A stretch of DNA of 64,000 nucleotides from Planctomycetota bacterium (lineage in GTDB: Bacteria > Planctomycetota > UBA1135 > GCA-002686595), in the NCBI GenBank assembly GCA_020853575.1, contig JADYYP010000053.1, positions 62,001 through 126,000 of the forward strand, given 5' to 3'. Shown here in pieces: positions 51,298-58,486 of the stretch. The number at the start of each line of letters is the position of its first letter. Within the stretch, counting starts at the first letter, position 1. A model generated the notes under the pieces. That model saw only the letters and a list, made by a program, of their open reading frames with translations, did not search any database and was not told where the DNA came from. The position numbers were made by a program, and so were the translations under genes.

Positions 51298-52575
51298 ATG
51301 TCGCAATCGGATCCGAGCGAGGTCGGCGCCCGTCTCGAGCGCCTGGTCGACTGGGAGCGGCGCAAGCGCGCGGCGATGCGCGTCAGCACCGAGCCCGCGC
51401 GGCGGCTGCTCGAGCGGCTCGGCCGCCCCGAGGTCGGTCTGCGGGTGGTCCACGTCACGGGTTCCAAGGGCAAGGGCAGCACCTCGGCGTTGATCGCCGC
51501 TGGCCTGCGGCACTCGGGCCTGCGCGTTGGACGCTACGCCTCGCCGCACGTGGAGCGGCTCAACGAGCGCGTGGAGCTCGACGGCCGTGAGATCGAGGAC
51601 GGTCCGCTGGCGCGGGCCCTCGCGCGGGCGCTGGATGCGCGCGACGAGCTGGTGCGCGAGGCCCCGCTCGTCGACCCGACGTGGTTCGACGTGGTCACCG
51701 CGGCGGCGCTGGTGGCGCTGCGCGAGGCCGGCGTGGAGTGGGTGGTGGCCGAGGTCGGCCTCGGAGGTCGCCTGGACTCGACCAACGTGCTCGACGGCGA
51801 GGTGTGCGCGATCACCAACGTCGAGCTCGAGCACACGGCGGTGCTGGGCTCGACCCTGGCCGCGATCGCCTTCGAAAAGGCCGGAATCCTCAAGCGGGGC
51901 TGCACCCTGGTCACCGGTGTGCCGCTGCTGAGCGAGGCGGGAGCCGTGATCGATGGGCGCGCCCGCGAGCTCGGAGTCGAGGTGTTGCGGCCGGCGTGGC
52001 TCCTCGAAGGCCGCCGCGCCCGGATCGGTGAGCGCAATTTGGCCTTGGCGGAGCTCGCGCTCGCCGCGCTGGCGCACCGCGGTGTGCGCGGGGCCGCTGG
52101 GCGGCCGCTGGAGACCGCCGTGCCAGCGGAGCTCGTGCGCGCCGCGGCCCTCCCCGGGAGAGTGGAGCGCTTCCAGTTCGCGGGCTGTGAGGTGGTGCTC
52201 GACGGCGCGCACACTCCGCAGAGCGCGGCGGCGTTGGTCGGTGACCTGGCGGACGACCTGCGCTCGCGGGGTGCTCCGGCGGTGGTCCTGGGCCTGGCGC
52301 GGGACAAGGACCTGGTCGGAATCCTCAAGGTGCTGGCCCCGGTGGCCGAAATCTTTTTCAGCACCTCCGTGGGAACCGAGCTCCACCGCACGCCCGGCGA
52401 GATCGCCGACGCGGCGCGCGAGCTCGGTGTGATGGTCGAGTCGGCCACCCCGCCGCGGCAGGCGCTCGAACTGGCGCTCGCCCATGCCCGCGCACGCGGA
52501 ACATGGGTCTTGATCGTCGGCTCGCTCTATCTGGCGGGAGCCCTTCGACCGCATCTCAGACAGGCCGAACCGTGA
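51298..52575 (+). CDS. folC: Folylpolyglutamate synthase / dihydrofolate synthase
   Basis: ATP-dependent ligase of the Mur family, 425 residues, adding glutamate to dihydropteroate and/or folates in the cytoplasm. The P-loop VTGSKGKGSTSAL (G55-S61), YASPHVERLNERV, VDPTWFDVVTAAAL, EVGLGGRLDSTNV and NVELEHTAVLGSTLAAIA are family motifs; DGAHTPQSAAAL lies in the C-terminal domain. Its stop overlaps the GTG of the next gene (GTGA). Whether one or both activities are present cannot be told by eye. Confidence 0.93.
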   Translation: MSQSDPSEVGARLERLVDWERRKRAAMRVSTEPARRLLERLGRPEVGLRVVHVTGSKGKGSTSALIAAGLRHSGLRVGRYASPHVERLNERVELDGREIEDGPLARALARALDARDELVREAPLVDPTWFDVVTAAALVALREAGVEWVVAEVGLGGRLDSTNVLDGEVCAITNVELEHTAVLGSTLAAIAFEKAGILKRGCTLVTGVPLLSEAGAVIDGRARELGVEVLRPAWLLEGRRARIGERNLALAELALAALAHRGVRGAAGRPLETAVPAELVRAAALPGRVERFQFAGCEVVLDGAHTPQSAAALVGDLADDLRSRGAPAVVLGLARDKDLVGILKVLAPVAEIFFSTSVGTELHRTPGEIADAARELGVMVESATPPRQALELALAHARARGTWVLIVGSLYLAGALRPHLRQAEP

Positions 52576-53084
52576 GCACGATGACCATTGTCTCCGACCT
52601 CTTCCTGACCGACTCGTTCCTGATCAAGGGCGAGATCGAGCGGAAGTACGCGCGCCTCTCGCAGATGCTCGACGAGCACCGGAAGTACTTCGTCAAGGTG
52701 CGCAACGCGACGCTGGTCGACCTCAACACCTGCGACCGGATCCAGACGCCGCTCCTGCACGTCAACACCGACGAGATCCTGCTGGCGCACGAGTTCCTCG
52801 ACCACGCAGGCGACACGCAGCTGGCGCAGATGAACCGCGACACCAAGATGAACAAGGTGCGCGTGTTCTTCACCGGCCACCTCAACGTCGAGGTCGGCGG
52901 CGAGTGTCGCCCGGGCGCCTACGAGGTCGACGACCGCATGACGCGGCGCTTCTTCGTGCTCAAGAACCCGGCCGTGCGTGGCTTCAATGCCAAGGACGAC
53001 CAGGACCTCAAGCTGCTGTTCAAGCTGCCCTACGCGATCGTCAACAAGACGCGCCTCTCGTACATCTACGACTTCAACGAGTAG
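52572..53084 (+). CDS. Conserved-looking protein coupled to folC
   Basis: Protein of 170 residues, not recognised. It is soluble, without signal or membrane segment. Central strands such as YFVKVRNATLVDLNTC, RVFFTGHLNVEVGGEC and RRFFVLKNPAVRGFNAK suggest a beta-rich fold; the C-terminus is LSYIYDFNE. The GTG start is chosen for its GTGA overlap with folC; an ATG three codons later is the alternative. Coupled translation with folC is the only functional clue. Confidence 0.7.
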   Translation: MSTMTIVSDLFLTDSFLIKGEIERKYARLSQMLDEHRKYFVKVRNATLVDLNTCDRIQTPLLHVNTDEILLAHEFLDHAGDTQLAQMNRDTKMNKVRVFFTGHLNVEVGGECRPGAYEVDDRMTRRFFVLKNPAVRGFNAKDDQDLKLLFKLPYAIVNKTRLSYIYDFNE

Positions 53085-53127
53085 CGCGGTTGCGTCCGCG
53101 GCGCCCAGGCGCGGAGAATGGCCGGGC

Positions 53128-53589
53128 GTGGAGGAGCAGGGTTCGAGCGAAGCACCGGCCGTGCGCGGCGTCGAGCACTGGGCGGTGCTCGCGGCGGCGG
53201 CTCTCGCGTTCGTGGGCTTGCTCGCGATGCGCTGGATCCTGACGCCCGATCCGCACGGCTACGGCACCCACGAGCAACTTGGACTGCCCCCGTGCCGCGC
53301 CATCGACTGGTTCGGCGTGCCCTGCCCGGGATGCGGCGTGACGACTTCGGTGACCTGGTTCGCGCACGCCTCGCCCTGGCGCTCGTTCGTGGTGCAGCCC
53401 TTGGGGTTCCTGCTGGGCAGCGTGGCACTCGCCGGGCTCCCGGCGGCGCTGGTCGCGAGTTGGCTGGGCCGTGACCTGGGCTACGAGCTGCGCCGCCTGC
53501 GCTTGATGCGCTGGTGGATCGGCGTCACGTTCGTGGTCGCCGCGGCCTGGATCTACAAGATCGTCGCCGTGCTCGCGCGCGGCGCGTGA
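53128..53589 (+). CDS. DUF2752 membrane protein
   Basis: Protein of 153 residues with about three hydrophobic helices. FGVPCPGCGVTTSVTWFAH is the conserved DUF2752 motif with its CPxCG cysteines. The family is of unknown function. The GTG at 53128 is a plausible start before the first helix; the frame is open further upstream but overlaps the preceding gene. Confidence 0.82.
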   Translation: MEEQGSSEAPAVRGVEHWAVLAAAALAFVGLLAMRWILTPDPHGYGTHEQLGLPPCRAIDWFGVPCPGCGVTTSVTWFAHASPWRSFVVQPLGFLLGSVALAGLPAALVASWLGRDLGYELRRLRLMRWWIGVTFVVAAAWIYKIVAVLARGA

Positions 53590-53713
53590 CCGCGAGCCGG
53601 CGCGCGGTGCCTCGACTCGAGCCGGCGCTCGGACGCCGCGGGGATCGCCTCGGCCGTGCGCGCGCGCTGCGCGGCGCTCGACAACGCGGCGCCGCGGCCC
53701 CATGCTCGCGCGC

Positions 53714-53729
53714 GACGCCAGGTGGCGTC
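53714..53729 (+). promoter_or_regulatory. Palindrome directly upstream of marR-type gene
   Basis: GACGCC-AGGT-GGCGTC is a perfect 6+4+6 inverted repeat ending 13 bases before the MarR-type ATG, the size and place of a MarR autoregulatory operator. In this GC-rich context chance symmetry cannot be ruled out. Confidence 0.35.
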
Positions 53730-53742
53730 AGGACAGACGTCG

Positions 53743-54222
53743 ATGATCGCGAACGTAGACGGAGCTCGAGCCGCGGCGGATTCCACGCGGCTCGGCCGGA
53801 CCTTGGGCTTCATGCGCTTGCTGTTTTCGGTCGACCACGCGCTGGACGCGCGCTCCAAGCGCATGCTCGCACGCTTCGGCCTCACCGCACCGCAGCGACT
53901 GTTCCTGCGCATCGTCGGCCGCTACCCGGGCATCGCTCCTGGGGAGGTCGCGAGCATCATGGAAGTCCATCCGAGCACGCTCTCGGGTGTCTTGCGGCGC
54001 ATGCACTCGCGCAAGTGGATCGTGCGCGAAGGCGACGCAGGCGATCGACGGCGCTCGCTGATGAGCCTGACCTCCGAAGGCCGGCGCATCGACGAGCTGC
54101 GCTCCGGGACCGTCGAAGAAGCCGTGAGGCGCGCGCTCGCGCGCTGCGCGCCCAAGGACATCGAGGCGACCGAACGCGTGTTGCGCGTGGTTGGCGCTGA
54201 GCTGCAACGCGAAGATGCGTGA
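53743..54222 (+). CDS. MarR-family transcriptional regulator
   Basis: Regulator of 159 residues with a winged-helix domain: LTAPQRLFLRIVGRYPGIAP, EVASIMEVHPSTLSGVLRRM (recognition helix) and the wing EGDAGDRRRSLMSLTSEGRR. No cysteine switch is evident. The ATG at 53743 is chosen because the upstream in-frame extension is arginine-rich and lacks MarR similarity. It is convergent with rsgA; the targets are unknown. Confidence 0.88.
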   Translation: MIANVDGARAAADSTRLGRTLGFMRLLFSVDHALDARSKRMLARFGLTAPQRLFLRIVGRYPGIAPGEVASIMEVHPSTLSGVLRRMHSRKWIVREGDAGDRRRSLMSLTSEGRRIDELRSGTVEEAVRRALARCAPKDIEATERVLRVVGAELQREDA

Positions 54223-54237
54223 CGCGCGGCCGGCGCG

Positions 54238-55203
54238 TCATTCCGACTCGTCCAGCGCCTGCGCGGACGGATCCTCGTCGGGCACGCGCGCGCTGCGCAG
54301 CTCGTCGAGCATGTCGACGTAGCTCGCGAAGCGCGACGAGGCGATGTCACCGCGCTCGACGGCATCGAACACCGCGCACCCCGGCTCGTGATCGTGCGAG
54401 CAGTCGGGGAAGCGACAGGCTCCCTGGTAGCGCGCGAACTCCGGGAACATGCCGCGCAACGCTGCCTGGTCGGCCTGGTGCAGCCGGAACGTGCGGATGC
54501 CCGGCGTGTCGGCCACCCAACCGCCGAACTCGAGGGCGTGGAGCTGCGAGTACGAGGTGGTGTGCTTGCCGCCGTCCCAGAACTTGCTGATCTTGCCGAT
54601 CTTCAGCTTCAGGCCGGGCTGGAGCGCATTGAGCAAGCTCGACTTGCCGACGCCGGACGCGCCGTAGAGGGCCGAGACCTTGTCCTTCAAGCACGCGCGC
54701 AGCGCGTCGATGCCCACGCCGGTGGTGACGCTGGTGGCGAGCACGCCGACGCCGATCTTCGAGTACGTCTCGGCGATCGCGCGCGCACTGTCGTGGAGAT
54801 CGAGGTCGATCTTGTTGAGCACGATCGTCGCCGGCACCTCGTACCAGAAGGCCGCTGACAGGATGCGGTCGGTTCGGTTGGAGGAGAACTTGGGCTTCTC
54901 GATCGCGCTGACGATCAGGAGCTGGTCGACGTTGGCGACGAGCACTTGCTCGCGCGGATCGTGGCTCGACGCCGTGCGGCCGAGGCGGTTGCGGCGCGGG
55001 AGCACTTCCTCGAGCCCGGCTGGCGTGCTGGAAGGGTCGACGCGCACGAAATCGCCGACAGCAACGGGGTTCTTCTGCTCGCCGCGGAACTCGAACAGTT
55101 TGCCGCGCGGCACGCATTGCACGACGCGGTCGTCGATCGCCACGTGACATACCTTGGCATCGGTGCGGACGACTCGACCGACGACGTGCTGTGCTTGGGT
55201 CAT
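54238..55203 (-). CDS. rsgA: Ribosome small-subunit-dependent GTPase A
   Basis: Late-stage 30S assembly GTPase of 321 residues. An N-terminal OB-fold (about 1-75) is followed by a circularly permuted GTPase: the G4 motif NKID (130-133) comes before the P-loop GASGVGKSS (181-189), then WVADTPGIR (G3). The C-terminal zinc site is visible as FPDCSHDHEPGC. All are characteristic of RsgA/YjeQ. TAGCAT on the minus strand at 55237-55242 is a candidate -10 with a leader of about 27 bases. Confidence 0.95.
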   Translation of the reverse strand: MTQAQHVVGRVVRTDAKVCHVAIDDRVVQCVPRGKLFEFRGEQKNPVAVGDFVRVDPSSTPAGLEEVLPRRNRLGRTASSHDPREQVLVANVDQLLIVSAIEKPKFSSNRTDRILSAAFWYEVPATIVLNKIDLDLHDSARAIAETYSKIGVGVLATSVTTGVGIDALRACLKDKVSALYGASGVGKSSLLNALQPGLKLKIGKISKFWDGGKHTTSYSQLHALEFGGWVADTPGIRTFRLHQADQAALRGMFPEFARYQGACRFPDCSHDHEPGCAVFDAVERGDIASSRFASYVDMLDELRSARVPDEDPSAQALDESE

Positions 55204-55236
55204 GCGTGCGTGCGCGATCTCACCCGCGGACCGAAC

Positions 55237-55246
55237 ATGCTAGAAC
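55237..55246. promoter_or_regulatory. Overlapping divergent -10 elements of rsgA and rRNA methyltransferase
   Basis: The sequence ATGCTAGAAC contains TAGCAT on the minus strand (55237-55242, for rsgA) and TAGAAC on the plus strand (55241-55246, ten bases before the methyltransferase ATG). The two would compete for polymerase. Confidence 0.35.
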
Positions 55247-55256
55247 ATCGCGCGCG

Positions 55257-56042
55257 ATGTCGCGTCGAGAAGTCATCAAGAGCACGGCGAATCCCCTGGT
55301 CGCGCGCCTGCGCGCGGCGCTAGCCGGCAAGCACAAGGGGCTGATCGTGCTCGAGGGTGAGCGCTTGATCGACGATGCACTGCGCGCGCGATTCGAGCTC
55401 GAGCTCGCGATCGTCTCGGAGTCGCGCGCCGCACGCGCCGACGAGCTCGAGCAGCGTGGAGTCGACACGCGCGTCTTCGACGACGAGCTCCTGGGACGCA
55501 TCAGCGGGCTCGCGACGTCGCCGGGCATCGTGGCCTTGGCGCGCGCGCCGCACGACGTGCGCATCGGTCATCCGCATCTGGGCCCCGAAGCTCTGGTGTT
55601 GGTGGCGGCAGGCATCGCGGATCCCGGCAATCTCGGTGCTGTGGCGCGCAGCGCGGAAGCCGCCGGAGCGGAAGCCTTGTGCGTACTGGCCGGAGGCACG
55701 AGCCCTTGGAATGGCAAGGCCCTGCGGGGTTCGATGGGCAGCTTGCTGCGCTTGCCGGTGGTGTCTTTCGCCGACGCGGCGGCGGCCGTGGACGAGCTGC
55801 GCGCCCACGGCTTCCGACAGGTGCGCGCCGCGACGCGCGGAGGACGAGCTCCGTCGGAATTCGATTGGACCGGACGAGTCGCACTGTGGGTGGGCTCGGA
55901 AACCGGCGAGTTGCCCGAGCTGTGCGAGAGCTTCGAGCGTGTGACGATCCCGATGCGCGGCTCGGTCGAGTCGCTCAACGTCACCGTGGCCGCGTCGCTA
56001 TTGCTGTTCGCCGCAGGACGAGTCGGAGAGCCGCGCGAATGA
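55257..56042 (+). CDS. TrmH/SpoU-family RNA methyltransferase
   Basis: SPOUT methyltransferase of 261 residues that probably 2'-O-methylates rRNA or tRNA. An N-terminal substrate-binding domain (KSTANPLVARLRAALAGKHK, EGERLIDDAL) precedes the three SPOUT motifs: GIADPGNLGAVARSAEAAG, ALWVGSETGELP and IPMRGSVESLNVTVAASLLL, which form the knotted SAM site. Its stop overlaps the rarA start by ATGA. Confidence 0.92.
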   Translation: MSRREVIKSTANPLVARLRAALAGKHKGLIVLEGERLIDDALRARFELELAIVSESRAARADELEQRGVDTRVFDDELLGRISGLATSPGIVALARAPHDVRIGHPHLGPEALVLVAAGIADPGNLGAVARSAEAAGAEALCVLAGGTSPWNGKALRGSMGSLLRLPVVSFADAAAAVDELRAHGFRQVRAATRGGRAPSEFDWTGRVALWVGSETGELPELCESFERVTIPMRGSVESLNVTVAASLLLFAAGRVGEPRE

Positions 56043-57298
56043 GCGGGGATCTGTTCTCGCGCCGGGCACCCCGCGTGACCGACGAGCCGCGCGCCGACGC
56101 TCCGCTCGCCGATCGCATGCGGCCGCAGTCGTTGGACGAGGTGTTCGGCCAGTCCCACTTGCTCGGCACCGGGATGCTGCTTGCCAGACTGTTCGAGCAG
56201 GACCTGGCGCAGAGCCTGATCTTGTGGGGGCCGCCGGGCGTGGGGAAGACCACGCTCGCGCGCTTGCTCGCAGCACGCTCCAAGCTGCGCTTCGTGCCGT
56301 TTTCCGCGGTGCTCTCGGGCATCAAGGAAGTGCGCGAGGTGATGTCCGAGGCCGCCGCCGAACGCGCGCGCAGCGGCGTGCGCACGCTGTTGTTCGTCGA
56401 CGAGATCCATCGCTTCAACAAGGCCCAACAAGACGCCTTCCTGCCGTTCGTCGAGGCCGGCGACATCGTGTTGATCGGGGCGACGACCGAGAACCCGTCC
56501 TTCGAGCTCAACGGTGCGTTGCTCTCCCGCGCGCGCGTGTTGATCTTGCAACCGCTTTCGGCCGAGGAGTTGGTCGAGTTGCTCCAGCGGGCCCTGGCCG
56601 ATCCGCGCGGACTGCGCGGTTCGTTGCGCGTCGATCGAGAGACACTGCTGGCGCTGGCGCACGCCGCGGACGGAGACGCGCGTCGGGCCTTGAATCTGCT
56701 CGAGACCGCTGCCGCGCTGGTTCCGACCGGCGGCGAGCTCGACGCCGCGTTGCTCGCGCAGGCGTTGCAGCGCAAGGTGCTGGCCTACGACAAGTCCGGC
56801 GAAGAGCACTACAACCTGATGTCGGCGTTGCACAAGAGCGTGCGCAACAGCGACGACAACGCCAGCGTGTATTGGCTCACGCGCATGTTGCACGCGGGCG
56901 AGGATCGCGACTTCATCGCGCGACGCTTGGTGCGCATGGCGGTCGAGGACATCGGCCTGGGTGACCCGTTCGCGTTGCGCATCGCGCTGGACGGCGCCGA
57001 CGCTTGGCATCGTCTGGGCAGCCCCGAAGGCGAGTTGGCGTTGATCCAAGTCGCCGTGTACTTGGCTCGCGCGAAGAAATCGAACGCGGTCTACGTGGCT
57101 TACAAGTCCGCCCTGGAAGACGTCGAGCGCACCTCGGCCGAGCCCGTCCCGCTGCATTTGCGCAATGCGCCCACGGCGCTGATGAAGGCCGCCGGGTACG
57201 GCGCCGGATATCGCTACGTGCACGACGATCCGTCGGCCAAGGACGAGATGAAGTGCATGCCGCCATCGCTCGCCGAACGGCGTTACTTCAAGCGCTGA
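56039..57298 (+). CDS. rarA: Replication-associated recombination protein A (MgsA/RarA)
   Basis: AAA+ ATPase of 419 residues acting at stalled replication forks. The N-terminal ADRMRPQSLDEVFGQSHLLG is the family opening; Walker A is WGPPGVGKTT (64-71 region) and Walker B LLFVDEIHRFNKAQQDAFLP. The sensor region IGATTENPSFELNGALLSRA and the C-terminal tetramerisation region (YDKSGEEHYNLMSALHKSVR, ALYWLTRML-like YWLTRMLHAGEDRDFIARRL) are intact. Translationally coupled to the methyltransferase gene upstream. Confidence 0.95.
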   Translation: MSGDLFSRRAPRVTDEPRADAPLADRMRPQSLDEVFGQSHLLGTGMLLARLFEQDLAQSLILWGPPGVGKTTLARLLAARSKLRFVPFSAVLSGIKEVREVMSEAAAERARSGVRTLLFVDEIHRFNKAQQDAFLPFVEAGDIVLIGATTENPSFELNGALLSRARVLILQPLSAEELVELLQRALADPRGLRGSLRVDRETLLALAHAADGDARRALNLLETAAALVPTGGELDAALLAQALQRKVLAYDKSGEEHYNLMSALHKSVRNSDDNASVYWLTRMLHAGEDRDFIARRLVRMAVEDIGLGDPFALRIALDGADAWHRLGSPEGELALIQVAVYLARAKKSNAVYVAYKSALEDVERTSAEPVPLHLRNAPTALMKAAGYGAGYRYVHDDPSAKDEMKCMPPSLAERRYFKR

Positions 57299-57324
57299 GC
57301 GCGTGTGTCGCGCTGGAAACGGTC

Positions 57325-57354
57325 GGGGCCGCGCAGCTCACGCCGCACGGCCCC
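57325..57354. terminator. Hairpin between rarA and convergent secreted-protein gene
   Basis: GGGGCCG (57325-57331) pairs with CGGCCCC (57348-57354); on the plus strand the tail is AGGTTCGGTTTCTC. It lies 27 bases after the rarA stop. Confidence 0.45.
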
Positions 57355-57392
57355 AGGTTCGGTTTCTCACGCGCGCTCCGGGCGCCGCGCCC

Positions 57393-58424
57393 TCACTCCA
57401 TCGACCACTTGGCCTTGCCCATGACCTCGATCCCGGCTTCGGCCGAGTGGTCGCCGCCGTTGGGGTCGGTCACCGAGACGTCGAGGTCCAGCGTGAGCTC
57501 GACCTCGCTGTCCATGACGAAGGACTTGGCGCAACCCTTCTTCAGGTCCCACAGCAGCGTGCCCTCGCCGCGGATCGCCAGACCCAGGTCCGCGGAGCCG
57601 ATCTCGAACGTAACGCCGGCGCCTTGGGTCTGCTTCTCGAGCACGGCGGAGATCATCTGCGAGAGATCGCTCGAGCCCTTCGAGTCGAGCACGATCTTGA
57701 CCTCGCCCAGCTTCGTCTCGCCCTCTTCACGCGAGCCAACGTACTCGCACTGCGCCTTGAACGACTCGAACAACTTCTCGATGGCCGGGATCAGCTCGTC
57801 GGCGATCTCGGCGAAATCCGGATCGTCGATGCCCATGTCGCCGACGTCCTTCATTTCCGCGCCGAAGAACAGTGCGGTCACGAGCTTCTTGGGCTCGATC
57901 TCCCACTTGTCGCCGGCGGACACGTCGCGCTCGGGCAGCAGCGAGCGATAGTCGAGATCGATGCCCAGTTGGCTGAGCTTCGCCTCCTCGACTTCGCCCT
58001 CCTTGACCGAGCGCGTGTACTCGCCCTTCTCGGCGTCCCACTTGAACACCACCGTCTTGCCGTCGACCTCGAACAGGTCTTCCTTCGACTCGGAGTTCTC
58101 CATCGCGCTGAAGCTGGCGTTGGAGCCGGTGTATTCGCGCTCGAGGTGCAGCGGCTTGCCCTCGGCGATCTTGATGTAGTGGTCGACGATGCCGAAGCCC
58201 ATGTCGAACTCACCCGAGACTTGGTCGAGCGGGATCTGGCCGCTCATGTCCTGACCGTCGACGACCATCGAGATGTCGCCGAGCTCGAACGAGCCTTCGA
58301 GCGCAAACTTCTTGGTGGCCTCGGACCCCTCGGTCGGGTGGAACGAGACCGAGTCCGCGACCGGAGCGAAGGCGAGTAGGGCGAGCGCACCGATCCAGAC
58401 GGCGGGTCGAGTCAATTGCAGCAT
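57393..58424 (-). CDS. Secreted protein of unknown function
   Basis: Exported protein of 343 residues with a signal peptide ending in FAPVADS. The mature part is acidic and lysine-bearing, unlike the arginine-rich average here, with FELGDISMVVDGQDMSGQIP, GDKWEIEPKKLVTALFFGAE and WDLKKGCAKSFVMDSEVELT; a lipoprotein-carrier-like or beta-barrel-like all-beta fold is possible. AAGGA upstream of the ATG at 58424 favours this start over 58451. No family recognised. Confidence 0.75.
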   Translation of the reverse strand: MLQLTRPAVWIGALALLAFAPVADSVSFHPTEGSEATKKFALEGSFELGDISMVVDGQDMSGQIPLDQVSGEFDMGFGIVDHYIKIAEGKPLHLEREYTGSNASFSAMENSESKEDLFEVDGKTVVFKWDAEKGEYTRSVKEGEVEEAKLSQLGIDLDYRSLLPERDVSAGDKWEIEPKKLVTALFFGAEMKDVGDMGIDDPDFAEIADELIPAIEKLFESFKAQCEYVGSREEGETKLGEVKIVLDSKGSSDLSQMISAVLEKQTQGAGVTFEIGSADLGLAIRGEGTLLWDLKKGCAKSFVMDSEVELTLDLDVSVTDPNGGDHSAEAGIEVMGKAKWSME

Positions 58425-58449
58425 GGGTGGTTCCTTGGGCAGTTTGCGC

Positions 58450-58486
58450 ACAAAGATAACGACCCCCCGGCAGAGCTAGGGGGTCG
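58450..58486 (-). terminator. Intrinsic terminator of recD2
   Basis: On the minus strand CGACCCCC (58486-58479) and GGGGGTCG (58467-58460) form an 8-bp stem with an 11-base loop containing the recD2 stop codon, followed by the T-rich tail TTATCTTTG. Confidence 0.55.
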
